Below, piece by piece: positions 14,800 through 23,123 of a stretch of 26,162 nt of DNA (its first letter is position 1; each line of letters begins with the position of its first letter). Origin of the DNA: Methanocella sp. (GTDB lineage: Archaea; Halobacteriota; Methanocellia; Methanocellales; Methanocellaceae); the NCBI RefSeq assembly GCF_035506375.1, contig NZ_DATJPM010000068.1, positions 1 through 26,162 on the forward strand, in the 5' to 3' direction. The notes under the pieces are model-generated. The model was not told where the DNA came from, made no database searches, and saw only the letters and a list, made by a program, of their open reading frames with translations. A program made the translations under genes and the position numbers.

Positions 14800-15882
14800 T
14801 TGAATAAAAGGATCATCAATAACCTTATGGTGTTGAGCGCGATCGCAATTCTGCTAATCGCCGGCTCGACATCGATCGCGGGGACGGCAAGCGGCCAGCA
14901 ACAATATGGCGCCGGCGGCACGGGCAGTGCCCATAAACAGGCGCCGCCTGCCACTGGCACTTCCGAATCCCCGGTGATCCAGGGTCTCGAGGGGCTTCAA
15001 GGATTCAAGTTAGGGCATAACCAGCTAACTTTGGCGATCATACCGCTTTCGCAAAAGGACAACCAGCTGACGTTCGAGGTGGCCGGGTTCGCCATAACGA
15101 GCCCCGAGAGCGGCGAGGCCGTCGTATACTCGATGGAAAATCCGCTGCCGGGCATCATCGATCCGTCGCAATATACTTTGCAGATAGATATCTCGAGCCT
15201 CTCGACCTCGATCGATACAGCGGGTTATATAGACAGCTCCGAGGTCTACGATACAATGAGATCAGACCCAAAGGTCATGATCATCGACCTGGACATGAAT
15301 TACCAGGGCAAGCAGGACTCTCAGACGGTCTTTAATGTGAATGGCGTCGATATTGTCCCGCCGGATGGCAAGATGCAGACGTACTCCATGCAGCAGCCCA
15401 CGCAGCTCATCGTAGACACGAAGAATGGCCGGGTCGCCATGGTCGCTTTCCCTGAGATGACCAGCACGATCGGCGGCTACTACGGAGCGACGTACTCGCA
15501 GGTGGAGCCGGTCGTCTACACGCAGCCAGTGCCCATCATGGCGCCGATATACGTGCCATACCTGCGGCCGATACCGATATACGTGTCTGGTATCGTCTCG
15601 TACAACCGGTTCTTCTTCGGGACCGGCTTCCGCTCGTTCTATGCGCGGGACCGTTTCACGCACGTCGATCGCTTCTCGCACAGTAACAGCTTCCCCGTAC
15701 GGCAGCCCCGGAACGACTTTGCGAACAATGCCCGGAACAATCTGGTGGCCGGCCAGCGTAGAGGCGAGTTCAACCAGCAGAGAAACCTGGGCACAGGAGT
15801 AAAAGGCGGCATCGGCGGGTTCCGCGGTGGCGTGAAGGCGAGCGCGGGCCGCAAGGCAGGAGGAGGGGGCCGGCGCCGGTGA
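14800..15882 (+). CDS. Secreted protein with Tyr/Pro-rich middle and Arg/Gly-rich tail, unknown function
   Basis: A protein of about 360 aa with a signal peptide (basic NKRIINN, hydrophobic VLSAIAILLIAG, likely cut near ASGQQ). The body (about 60-240) appears as repeated beta strands, with a duplicated pattern: EAVVYSMENPLPGIID and MQTYSMQQPTQLIVD. A Tyr/Pro/Ile-rich stretch (VYTQPVPIMAPIYVPYLRPI, broken by aromatic residues) follows, then a very basic tail of Arg, Asn and Gly ending GGGGRRR. A longer reading from ATG 14680 exists, but the TTG at 14800 is preceded by GGGGTGG and gives a clean signal peptide, so I prefer it. I do not recognise the family. A surface role, perhaps binding an anionic cell wall or nucleic acid through the tail, is a guess. 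Confidence 0.72.
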   Translation: MNKRIINNLMVLSAIAILLIAGSTSIAGTASGQQQYGAGGTGSAHKQAPPATGTSESPVIQGLEGLQGFKLGHNQLTLAIIPLSQKDNQLTFEVAGFAITSPESGEAVVYSMENPLPGIIDPSQYTLQIDISSLSTSIDTAGYIDSSEVYDTMRSDPKVMIIDLDMNYQGKQDSQTVFNVNGVDIVPPDGKMQTYSMQQPTQLIVDTKNGRVAMVAFPEMTSTIGGYYGATYSQVEPVVYTQPVPIMAPIYVPYLRPIPIYVSGIVSYNRFFFGTGFRSFYARDRFTHVDRFSHSNSFPVRQPRNDFANNARNNLVAGQRRGEFNQQRNLGTGVKGGIGGFRGGVKASAGRKAGGGGRRR

Positions 15883-15913
15883 ACCCGGGAAGATAGTAAT
15901 AAAAAGTGTATTG

Positions 15914-15945
15914 TCTGGGGCTTTCCGCCCCGGATTCTATTTTCT
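15914..15945 (+). terminator. Hairpin with T-rich tract after the secreted protein gene
   Basis: GGGGC (15917-15921) pairs with GCCCC (15927-15931) around a five-base loop; TCT and GGA on either side extend the stem with one wobble pair. TTCTATTTTCTT follows. This looks like an end of transcription for the upstream gene, although in archaea the T-tract matters more than the stem. Confidence 0.6.
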
Positions 15946-15960
15946 TATTGAAAGGGGCTA

Positions 15961-16320
15961 ATGGTAGAGCCCCGCCCGGCGAATATTTATCATCTTCACG
16001 CCCAACATCAGGGTATGCGAGTCACATTCGCCGAGAATGGAACGCGGATCGAATTATTTTTAAGGGACGTGCTGGAGGTCCGCCTGCCCGAGAGCCAGAT
16101 CTCCGGCTACATATGGCAGCTCGGCGAGAAAAGCTGCCCGCACTTAAGATTATTCGATAGCATCTACGTGGAGCGCGGCCCCGCAAAGTACACGGGCCAG
16201 GGAGAGCGGTCGTGGTTCTTCACGACGGCGGCCATCGGCGAATGCGATCTTATTTTTTATTTGATCCGGCCCTGGTCGAAGCCGTCGCCGGAATTCGCGC
16301 TTAAGGTCGCCGTAAAATAA
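15961..16320 (+). CDS. Chagasin-like protease inhibitor family protein (I42)
   Basis: A 119-aa protein matching the chagasin/I42 cysteine-protease inhibitor fold, a beta-sandwich with three inhibitory loops. The loop landmarks are ISGYIW (48-53, in the place of NPTTGYxW), TGQGERSWFF (78-87, GxxGxxxWxF type) and RPW (103-105). In the family these loops plug the active-site cleft of papain-like proteases. No signal peptide is visible, so it would act in the cytosol or stay cell-bound, unlike many bacterial members that are exported. The first loop is modified (SQISGY), so inhibition cannot be assumed. ATG 15961 has GGGG four bases upstream; a second Met at 16015 begins the usual domain (MRVTFAENGT) and may be the true start. 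It is convergent with the maturase operon. Confidence 0.78.
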   Translation: MVEPRPANIYHLHAQHQGMRVTFAENGTRIELFLRDVLEVRLPESQISGYIWQLGEKSCPHLRLFDSIYVERGPAKYTGQGERSWFFTTAAIGECDLIFYLIRPWSKPSPEFALKVAVK

Positions 16321-16326
16321 TGATCC

Positions 16327-16473
16327 TCAGATCGGGCCCATCTGGAATAACAGGTTGATTAAAACCAGGATACCGATTACCGAGAGTAATATCGACGCAA
16401 TGAGCGCCGTGGAGATCGGGTATTTTTGGCCTGTCTCCCAGCTCAGGTTCCTGAGGTCTATAGGCTTCCCCAA
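16327..16473 (-). CDS. Small membrane protein (48 aa) at the end of the sulfatase-maturase operon
   Basis: A short ORF with a polar N-terminus (GKPIDLRNLSWETGQKYP, residues 2-19) and one strongly hydrophobic segment (about 20-43, TALIASILLSVIGILVLINL) ending in QMGPI. It starts at a TTG nine bases after GAGGGG, and lies 25 bases behind the stop of the maturase on the same strand, so it is probably translated from the same message. The stop lies seven bases from the stop of the convergent chagasin-like gene. The coding pattern (no internal stop, clear soluble/membrane partition) argues that it is real. No family recognised; an assistant subunit or membrane tether for the sulfatase system is speculation. 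Confidence 0.6.
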   Translation of the reverse strand: MGKPIDLRNLSWETGQKYPISTALIASILLSVIGILVLINLLFQMGPI

Positions 16474-16498
16474 ATGAATCGTCCCCTCAATAATCGTG

Positions 16499-17809
16499 TC
16501 ACCCTAATTTACCTACAGGATTTAACCCATATTTAGGGCTCCCGTGGCATCGTTTGTATTTCCGGCCGCTACCGCAGGGGCAGGGGTCGTTACGGCCGAC
16601 CTTCGAAGTAACGGCCTCTTCTTGCGATAATACTTGCATCACGCCTTCCGTAAGGCGGCCCTGACGCAGTAGCGAGGCCATGATCTGCATCGGATGGTTG
16701 ACGTGCTCGAAAAACATCTTAAGCCCGGGACAGAGATAGCTCAAGCCCTCATCCCCGTCCGCGGACTTCGTGAACCGGTGCTTCGGGCAGTCGCCATTGC
16801 AGGCGAAACATACGAGGCATTCCCGACACTGCCGTGTTAGATCGGCCTTGTGTTGCCCGAACCTCCGCTGTGTCTCCGAGCCGACAAGCTCGATCATCGG
16901 CTTATCGCAGATATTGCCCAAAAGATATTCAGGCTCGACGAAGTGGTCGCATGAATATATATCGCCGTTGTGTTCGAGCGCCACGCCCTCGCCGCAGGTC
17001 CGCTGGAAAATACAAAGCGATGAGTGGCCACGGAGCCAGGCCATGAGCGTGCCATCGAACTGCTGTACGAACATGCGCCCTACGTCCCGGCGCACCCATT
17101 CGTCGAAGATATCAATTAAGAATCGGCCGTATTGCTCCGGCCTTACTGAGCGGTCCGTGACCTCGTGGCCTTCCTGGAAACCCCTCTCGCTAACGCGTTC
17201 CACTACCGGGATGAATTGGAGATACTCTGCGCCCAGCTCGTCCCGGAAGAAACGATATACCTCCCGGGGGTGGTCGCCGTTAGCGGCATTGACCGTGCAC
17301 AGGATGTTAAAATCCACCTTGTGCTTCTGAAGGAGGCGTACGGCGTTCAATACTCGGCCGAAAGTTGGCCGGCCGGCCTTGTCCACACGATAACGGTCAT
17401 GCAGCTCACGGGGGCCATCCATGCTCAGGCCGACCAGGAACTTATTCTCTTGCAAGAATTCGCACCATTCGTCATCGAGCAAGGTACCATTCGTCTGCAG
17501 CGTGTTCTGGATTTCCATGCCCGGTCTCAGATATTTTTTCTCGACCTCGATGGACCGCCGGAAAAAGTCAAGCCCCATGAGCGTCGGCTCGCCGCCCTGC
17601 CAGGCGATGACCACTTCGGGCGTACTATGCGCCTCGATGGTCTGCCGTATGTAGCGCTCCATCAGGTCGTCGGACATGCGGAAATGGTCGCCCGGATAGA
17701 GCGTTTCTTTCTTCAGGAAAAAGCAATAGGCGCAGTTTAAATTACATCGGGCGCCCGTCGGCTTGGCCATGACGTGGAAGGCTTGAGGAGGTCTTAGTGA
17801 AGATGCCAT
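16499..17809 (-). CDS. Anaerobic sulfatase-maturating enzyme (radical SAM/SPASM)
   Basis: A 436-aa radical SAM enzyme that oxidises the active-site Cys or Ser of sulfatases to C-alpha-formylglycine without oxygen. The SAM cluster is C22-x3-C26-x2-C29 (CNLNCAYC), with QGGEP (71-75). The SPASM part with two auxiliary clusters is marked by C266, C272, C287, the run C328, C331, C334, C337, C341, and C360. YSCDHF (285-290) includes the Asp that serves as base in known members. The C-terminus carries a SEC-C zinc motif (RNDPCPCGSGRKYKRCHG, with C410, C412, C421 and H422), an added domain found in some members. It follows the large sulfatase by nine bases, and both sulfatases in this window are Cys-type, so each is a probable substrate. 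Confidence 0.93.
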   Translation of the reverse strand: MASSLRPPQAFHVMAKPTGARCNLNCAYCFFLKKETLYPGDHFRMSDDLMERYIRQTIEAHSTPEVVIAWQGGEPTLMGLDFFRRSIEVEKKYLRPGMEIQNTLQTNGTLLDDEWCEFLQENKFLVGLSMDGPRELHDRYRVDKAGRPTFGRVLNAVRLLQKHKVDFNILCTVNAANGDHPREVYRFFRDELGAEYLQFIPVVERVSERGFQEGHEVTDRSVRPEQYGRFLIDIFDEWVRRDVGRMFVQQFDGTLMAWLRGHSSLCIFQRTCGEGVALEHNGDIYSCDHFVEPEYLLGNICDKPMIELVGSETQRRFGQHKADLTRQCRECLVCFACNGDCPKHRFTKSADGDEGLSYLCPGLKMFFEHVNHPMQIMASLLRQGRLTEGVMQVLSQEEAVTSKVGRNDPCPCGSGRKYKRCHGSPKYGLNPVGKLG

Positions 17810-17818
17810 GGTACTTCC

Positions 17819-20173
17819 CTACTGCCGTGCCATCACGATCCGCATCTCCGCCTCGCTATCCTTGATCAGCTCCCCGCTTACGTCCACGTCGACCTTATAG
17901 ATCTTGCCAGTGAACGGGAACGGGGATTTGTAGTCCGGCGTGACCGATGCGCCAGGATCCGCGCCGACGACGATACCGCCGCCCATGGTCAGCCGGATAG
18001 GGATCGTGACCGGAATGTCTGCCTGCCCTACCAGCCGGTCGTCGATATAGAGCCGGCCACGTCCCGGAGCGCCCTTGCCGCCTGCGAGGTCCGGCTTGCC
18101 GGTTACCTCGAACTCGTACCGCAGCCTGTGACGGCCATCCGGCACCGGCTCCCGGGACTCGACGCGGTACCACGCCTTCGCTACATAATTGTGGACATAG
18201 TAAAGCCCGCCGTCCTTGACGTATAATGTATAGCCGCCTTCATCGCTGCCGTGTGATATGAGCACGCCTTCGGCTCCTCCCGCCGGGATTTCGACATCGG
18301 CGGTGATGCTATGCGGTCGGTTGAGCACGCTGACGGCCTGCTGGTCCGGGATCTTCTGCGTGCCGGGATAGTAGGTGTAATGTAAACGCGAGGGCGATAT
18401 CTCCGGGCGTTCGTCCATAAAGCGCAAAGTCCCACGGCTATCGATGGGCAATACTTTGTACTTGCCCGCTTCGATGTACCACAGGGAGATCATCTCGATC
18501 AGCTTTGCCCTGTTCTCGAGAGCCAGGTCGTGGTTCTCCGCGAAATCCTCCGCCACGTGATAAAGCTCCCATCCGCGGGCGTCGAGCTGGACCAGCTTCT
18601 CGGCCGATATCGGCGCCCCGAAGCTCAGTCCTGCCTCTACGAATGACTGCCCTGGCCAGGGGCAGACAGCGCGCCAGCCGTCGTGATAGATCGAGCGGTG
18701 GCCGAACATCTCGAAGTACTGGGTCAGGTGCCTGCCTGGAGCCCCCGCGGCGTCGAAGGTATGGGCGAAGCTCACGCCCTCCAGAGGCGACTGGGTAACG
18801 CCTCTAATAGCAGATGGAGGCTTGATGCCCAGCGCTTCGAGCACGGTAGGCACCATGTCGATGGCGTGGGCATACTGCGTACGCACCTCGCCTTTTGCTT
18901 TTATGGCGACAGGCCAGTGCACGATGAATGGGTCGCTGACGCCGCCCCTATAGGTCTCGCGCTTCCAGCGGCGGAACGGGGTATTGCCGGCCCAGGCCCA
19001 GCCCCACGGGTAATGATTGCTGTACTCGGGGCCTCCTAGCTCTTCCAGGGCGTTCAGGTTATCTTCCAGGGACTCCGGGACATTATTGAAGAACCGGCTC
19101 AGGTTCACCGAGCCGCTCGGGCCTCCCTCGGAGCTTGCTCCGTTGTCCGAGAGGAGCATGATCAGGGTATTGTCGAGCTCGCCAATATCCCTGAGGAAAT
19201 CGAGCAGCCGGCCGATGTGGTGATCGGTATGCTCCAGGAAGCCGGCAAATACCTCCATCATGCGCGCGTAGAGCCTCTTTTCCTCCGGCGAGCACTCGTC
19301 CCATGAGCCGACGTCAGGGTCATGGCGCGAGAGCTCCGCATTTGCGGGAATGATGCCCAGCTCCTTCTGCCGCGCAAACACCTTCTCCCGATAGGCATCC
19401 CAGCCGTCGTCGAACTGACCTTTATATTTGTTCGCCCATTCATGAGGGATATGGTGAGGGGAGTGCATCGCGCCCGTGGCGAAGTACAGGAAGAACGGCT
19501 TGTCCGGGGCCACCTGCTTGGCATCGGCGATGAACGATATGGCCCGGTCGACCAGGTCCACGGTCAGGTGATAGCCTTCCTCGGGCGTCTCCGGGGGATC
19601 TACCATGTGGTTATCGTATACCAGCTCGGGATAGTACTGGTTCGATTCTCCGGTCAGGAAGCCGTAGAAGCGCTCGAAGCCCCTGCCGAGAGGCCAGCGG
19701 TCGTAAGGCCCTGCCGCGGAGGATTGGTCTGAAGGCGTCAGGTGCCACTTTCCAACGGCGTAAGTATTATAGCCGTGCTGGAGCAGCATCTCGGAAAGGA
19801 AGCCATTCTCGAACGGTATATAGCCGTTGCTGCCCGGAAACCCCGTGCTGCCTTCGGTGATGCAAGCCATGGCGTTGGAGTGATGATTACGCCCGGTAAG
19901 CACACAGGAGCGTGTAGGCGAGCACAGGGCGGTCGTATGCATGTTATTGTAACGCAGGCCATTGGCCGCCAGGCTATCGATGTTCGGCGTACTGATAGGG
20001 CTCCCATAACAGCCGAGCTGGCCAAAGCCTGTATCGTCCAGTATAATGAATAGCACGTTAGGCATCCCCTCCCTGGCCCGAACGGGCTGTGGCCATGCCG
20101 GGGAGGACTCGTCTACCGTGCGGCCTATGACACCGTTGAATGCAGTCCCGGGCAGATATTCCTTCATCGTCAT
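17819..20173 (-). CDS. Arylsulfatase, large Cys-type
   Basis: A 784-aa type I sulfatase that hydrolyses sulfate esters. The core (about 37-550) has the metal-binding IILDDTG (D46, D47) and the formylglycine signature CSPTRSCVLTGR (C84-x-P86-x-R88), the cysteine kind needing maturation. AVGKWHL and LSDNGASSEGG are further active-site strings. The C-terminal part (about 580-784) is beta-rich with laminin-G/lectin-like features (GGYTLYVKDGGLYYVHNY, YIDDRLVG), typical of the long arylsulfatase subfamily of about 780 aa. No signal peptide is evident, so it may be cytosolic. AGGTGA before the ATG sets the start, though Met3 is possible. First gene of the operon with the maturase and the small membrane protein. 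Confidence 0.94.
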   Translation of the reverse strand: MTMKEYLPGTAFNGVIGRTVDESSPAWPQPVRAREGMPNVLFIILDDTGFGQLGCYGSPISTPNIDSLAANGLRYNNMHTTALCSPTRSCVLTGRNHHSNAMACITEGSTGFPGSNGYIPFENGFLSEMLLQHGYNTYAVGKWHLTPSDQSSAAGPYDRWPLGRGFERFYGFLTGESNQYYPELVYDNHMVDPPETPEEGYHLTVDLVDRAISFIADAKQVAPDKPFFLYFATGAMHSPHHIPHEWANKYKGQFDDGWDAYREKVFARQKELGIIPANAELSRHDPDVGSWDECSPEEKRLYARMMEVFAGFLEHTDHHIGRLLDFLRDIGELDNTLIMLLSDNGASSEGGPSGSVNLSRFFNNVPESLEDNLNALEELGGPEYSNHYPWGWAWAGNTPFRRWKRETYRGGVSDPFIVHWPVAIKAKGEVRTQYAHAIDMVPTVLEALGIKPPSAIRGVTQSPLEGVSFAHTFDAAGAPGRHLTQYFEMFGHRSIYHDGWRAVCPWPGQSFVEAGLSFGAPISAEKLVQLDARGWELYHVAEDFAENHDLALENRAKLIEMISLWYIEAGKYKVLPIDSRGTLRFMDERPEISPSRLHYTYYPGTQKIPDQQAVSVLNRPHSITADVEIPAGGAEGVLISHGSDEGGYTLYVKDGGLYYVHNYVAKAWYRVESREPVPDGRHRLRYEFEVTGKPDLAGGKGAPGRGRLYIDDRLVGQADIPVTIPIRLTMGGGIVVGADPGASVTPDYKSPFPFTGKIYKVDVDVSGELIKDSEAEMRIVMARQ

Positions 20174-20358
20174 AATCTTTTCACCTATTATCCCACTCTA
20201 GATCGTTAATACGGGTCCGTACCTGGGTCTCCGCAGTATTAAAAAAATAAGTGTATATAATTATATAAATGTTCAAATTATAATTATCTTTTAACCAATG
20301 GGTGGTAATATTTTTAAAGCGTTCATAGGGAAAATGACCATGGCAGGTAGAGATAATA
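20174..20358. promoter_or_regulatory. Divergent promoter region between large sulfatase and BASS transporter
   Basis: This AT-rich 185-base gap holds TATA-type strings for both sides: TATATAATTATATAAA (about 20253-20268) toward the sulfatase on the minus strand, and TATTTTTAAAG (about 20309-20319) for the plus-strand transporter. AGGTAG lies shortly before the transporter ATG and AGGTGA before the sulfatase ATG. The two units may share control, but no clear operator dyad is visible here. Confidence 0.55.
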
Positions 20359-21231
20359 ATGGCTAATACCACCCTGGAGATAATTCAAGCCTGCGCTGGC
20401 GTCAGCGTATTTGCCTATGTTTTTTCCAGGGGATTGGGCTCCCGATTCGTCGATCTGGGGTATTTCGGCGCACGGCCGGGGCTGATGTTACGGTCTTTTC
20501 TTTCAGTCGATGTGATCGTGCCGCTCATCGCGATGGCGGCCGTCATCCTCGTCAGCCCGGCAAAGCCCACTTCCATCGGCCTGTTGCTGCTTGCATCGTC
20601 CCCGGCGGCTCCCCTTGTTTTAAGGGCCATATCGAAGGCCGGAGGAAAGCCGGAATATGCCGTGAGCCTGCAGGTGATGCTGGCATCCCTGGCAATAGTC
20701 ATGACGCCGGTCACGCTATTTCTTTTATCCGCCGTGACAGGCCTGACGCTGGGGATCGACCCGCTTAACGTGGCAGAAAGCGTCGGTCTTTCCGTCCTGT
20801 TGCCGCTCCTCGCAGGCGCCGCGACCCGGTGGCTGTTCCCCGCCCTGGCCGCGCGCATAATCCTGCCTCTGGAGGCCTTATCGAGCATCGTCCTGGCCGT
20901 AGTTTACGCCATCGTCCTGCTATCCACGTATCGGCTGATCTTTATGCTCGATATCCGGTCCTATGTTGCCATGGCACTGATGGTCGCCGGGGCCCTGGTC
21001 TCCGGCCACCTGGCGGCATCGGGGCTGCCAGAAGAGCAGACGACACTGGCCCTCGAGAGCGCGTCACGGAACAGCGGGCTCGCCATGCTGATAGCATCGG
21101 AATTCGCATCTCTTGAGAACGCCTTACCGGTGCTGATACCTTACGCGCTCGCGTCCGCGATCATATGCTTCATCTACGTCAGATATCAAAAAATGGAACG
21201 GGGCGCCAAGAGCAGTGCCGCATCTGATTAA
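20359..21231 (+). CDS. BASS-family (bile acid:Na+ symporter-like) transporter
   Basis: A 290-aa membrane protein with about nine hydrophobic segments of the bile acid/sodium symporter (SBF-like) superfamily. Family hallmarks are the SSPAAPLVLRAISKAGG stretch (about 79-96), LQVMLASLAIVMTPVTLF after it, and LESASRNSGLAMLIAS (about 233-248), the second crossover motif ahead of the last helices. Proteins of this group move organic anions with Na+. Lying between two sulfatase genes and divergent from one, it could import a sulfated compound or export a product; this is inference from position only. It is convergent with the second sulfatase. Confidence 0.85.
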   Translation: MANTTLEIIQACAGVSVFAYVFSRGLGSRFVDLGYFGARPGLMLRSFLSVDVIVPLIAMAAVILVSPAKPTSIGLLLLASSPAAPLVLRAISKAGGKPEYAVSLQVMLASLAIVMTPVTLFLLSAVTGLTLGIDPLNVAESVGLSVLLPLLAGAATRWLFPALAARIILPLEALSSIVLAVVYAIVLLSTYRLIFMLDIRSYVAMALMVAGALVSGHLAASGLPEEQTTLALESASRNSGLAMLIASEFASLENALPVLIPYALASAIICFIYVRYQKMERGAKSSAASD

Positions 21232-21282
21232 AATTTGGCTCTGCGCCGCATTTTCCCGGCCATACGCTCCAATATAGCACCT

Positions 21283-22782
21283 TCAGTCGCCCGAGGCCTT
21301 CTTCATCTGTTCGCTCGCCTGGTCGACGGTGAAGGTCGCCGCCTTCTGGCGTGGCGGGAAGTCCTTGAACGTCGCCAGGAACTTTTGGACACCCTGCTGC
21401 GCGGGCACGATCGCGAAGGCGTGATCGACGTACCAGTCCCAGTAGGTGTTCGAAGTCGTGTCTGCGACTTCGAAGGGGTCGGAACGCAGGTTAAAGAGTT
21501 TAGGTATTCGAAGCCGGGTGAATGGCTCCGCCCATACCCCCATGGTACCCCGGCACCTCTGCTCCAGGAACACCAGTTTCCAGTTGTCGTATCGTAAAGC
21601 TACCAGATCGCCGTCGTCGGAGAAATAGAAAAACGCATCTCGAGGGCTCTTCTTATCTTCGTCGCTCAGGTAGGGCAGGAGGTTAAAGCCATCGAGGTGC
21701 ACCTTGAACGTCTTCTTGCCCACCTTATGCCCTTTGAGCAGCTTTTTCTTGATGTCGGGCTCGCCGGCGGCCGCCAGGAACGTGGGCAGCCAGTCCATGT
21801 GGCTCACGATCTCGTTAGAGACGCTGCCTGGCTCGATGATGCCCGGCCAGCGCACCAGCAGCGGCACGCGGAATGCTCCCTCCCAGTTGGTATTCTTCTC
21901 GCTGCGGAATGGAGTCGTAGCGGCATCCGGCCACGAGTTCCTGTGGGGGCCGTTGTCGGTGCTATACATGACAATGGTGTTATCGGCGATCTTGAGGTCG
22001 TCGAGGAGTTTGAGCATCTGGCCCACGCACCAGTCATGATAGAGCATGGCGTCGTGATATTCTGACTGCCAGCGCCCGGACTTGCCAAGCCAGTCAGGGC
22101 TCGCATGTGTGCGGAAGTGCATGTGCGTCGTGTTGAACCAGACGAAGAACGGCGTGCCCGCCTTATTTTGTCTTTTTATGAAGTCCTTCGCCGCGTCGAG
22201 AAACTCTTCATCGACAGTCTCCATACGCTTCTTTGTCAGGGGGCCGGTGTTCTCGATCTTCTGGCCCCCGTCCAGTGTGGCCCAGCAGTGAAGGACGCCG
22301 CGAGGCCCATAGTTCTTCTTGAAGTCCGGAAAGTCCTTCCTGGGCGGGTAGTCCCGCAGCTCGGGCTCTTCCTCGGCGTTCAGGTGATACAGGTTGCCGA
22401 AGAACTCGTCGAAGCCGTGCATGGTCGGCAGGAACTCGTCCCGGTCGCCGAAATGGTTCTTTCCGAACTGTCCAGTGGCATAGCCAAGCGGCTTCAGAAG
22501 CTCCGCAATGGTCGGGTCCTCCGCCTGAAGGCCAAGGTCTGCGCCGGGCAGGCCGACCTTGCTCAATCCCGTCCGGTAGACGCTCTGGCCAGTGATGAAC
22601 GCCGCCCGCCCGGCGGTACAGCTCTGCTCGCCATAGCTATCGGTGAACAGCATGCCCTCCTCGCCGATGCGGTCTATATTGGGAGTGCGATATCCCATCA
22701 ACCCATTTGAGTAGATGCTCAAGTTGGTGATACCTATATCGTCGCCCCAGATGACCAAAATATTGGGTTTTTTAAAAGCCAT
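21283..22782 (-). CDS. Arylsulfatase, second Cys-type
   Basis: A 499-aa type I sulfatase not closely similar to the neighbouring 784-aa one. It has GDDIG (D14, D15) for Ca binding, CTAGRAAFITG (C55-x-A57-x-R59) as the formylglycine signature, FGKNHFGD and STDNGPHRNSWPDA as other active-site strings. There is no C-terminal lectin-like extension and no signal peptide, so a cytosolic enzyme is likely. An AAAGGAG (about 22789-22795) six bases before the ATG fixes the start. Its own TATA region and a 13-bp dyad lie upstream, so it seems separately controlled from the other sulfatase. It is Lys-rich compared with its neighbours. Confidence 0.94.
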   Translation of the reverse strand: MAFKKPNILVIWGDDIGITNLSIYSNGLMGYRTPNIDRIGEEGMLFTDSYGEQSCTAGRAAFITGQSVYRTGLSKVGLPGADLGLQAEDPTIAELLKPLGYATGQFGKNHFGDRDEFLPTMHGFDEFFGNLYHLNAEEEPELRDYPPRKDFPDFKKNYGPRGVLHCWATLDGGQKIENTGPLTKKRMETVDEEFLDAAKDFIKRQNKAGTPFFVWFNTTHMHFRTHASPDWLGKSGRWQSEYHDAMLYHDWCVGQMLKLLDDLKIADNTIVMYSTDNGPHRNSWPDAATTPFRSEKNTNWEGAFRVPLLVRWPGIIEPGSVSNEIVSHMDWLPTFLAAAGEPDIKKKLLKGHKVGKKTFKVHLDGFNLLPYLSDEDKKSPRDAFFYFSDDGDLVALRYDNWKLVFLEQRCRGTMGVWAEPFTRLRIPKLFNLRSDPFEVADTTSNTYWDWYVDHAFAIVPAQQGVQKFLATFKDFPPRQKAATFTVDQASEQMKKASGD

Positions 22783-23123
22783 TGGTAACTCCTTTCCAAA
22801 TGGATTGTCGAACGTTATATAAATATAATAATATCATTATAAATCTTATAAGACGGTCTTAAAAATGCGCTATCCCCAAATCATAAAACCTATGAGCCCA
22901 TAAAATTTTTAACTCTATAGGCCTTTTTTCACGCTAAATAAACCATTGGCCGATCTTGGCCATATATTCTAATTGTTTTATAGACCGGCTTGACATACAC
23001 TGATTATATATTGCCGATGCCTCCATTAACATGTGTGAAAAACGCAAATTATATATAGAAGTGTAACCACATAATACCTGAAATTTCCAATTGTACTATT
23101 AGTAAACTAAAGGAGGATTTGAA
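22783..23123. promoter_or_regulatory. Long divergent control region between second sulfatase and thermosome
   Basis: This 341-base gap has no gene. Toward the sulfatase (minus), ATATAAATATAATAATA (about 22817-22833) holds its TATA box, and a perfect 13-bp dyad TAAGAC-G-GTCTTA lies just beyond at 22849-22861. Toward the thermosome (plus), there are two TATA-like boxes (ATTATATATTG near 23003-23013 and ATTATATATAG near 23049-23059). TGGCC-N6-GGCCA lies near 22947-22962. AGGAGG (about 23111-23116) precedes the TTG at 23124. The dyad sits where an activator or repressor of the sulfatase could bind. Confidence 0.6.

Noticed and set aside
15906..16160. 84-aa ORF overlapping the chagasin-like gene
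   Set aside because: It begins within the upstream hairpin and runs in another frame of a better supported gene.
20181..20372. 63-aa minus-strand ORF in the divergent promoter region
   Set aside because: It is translated AT-rich promoter sequence and covers both TATA regions.
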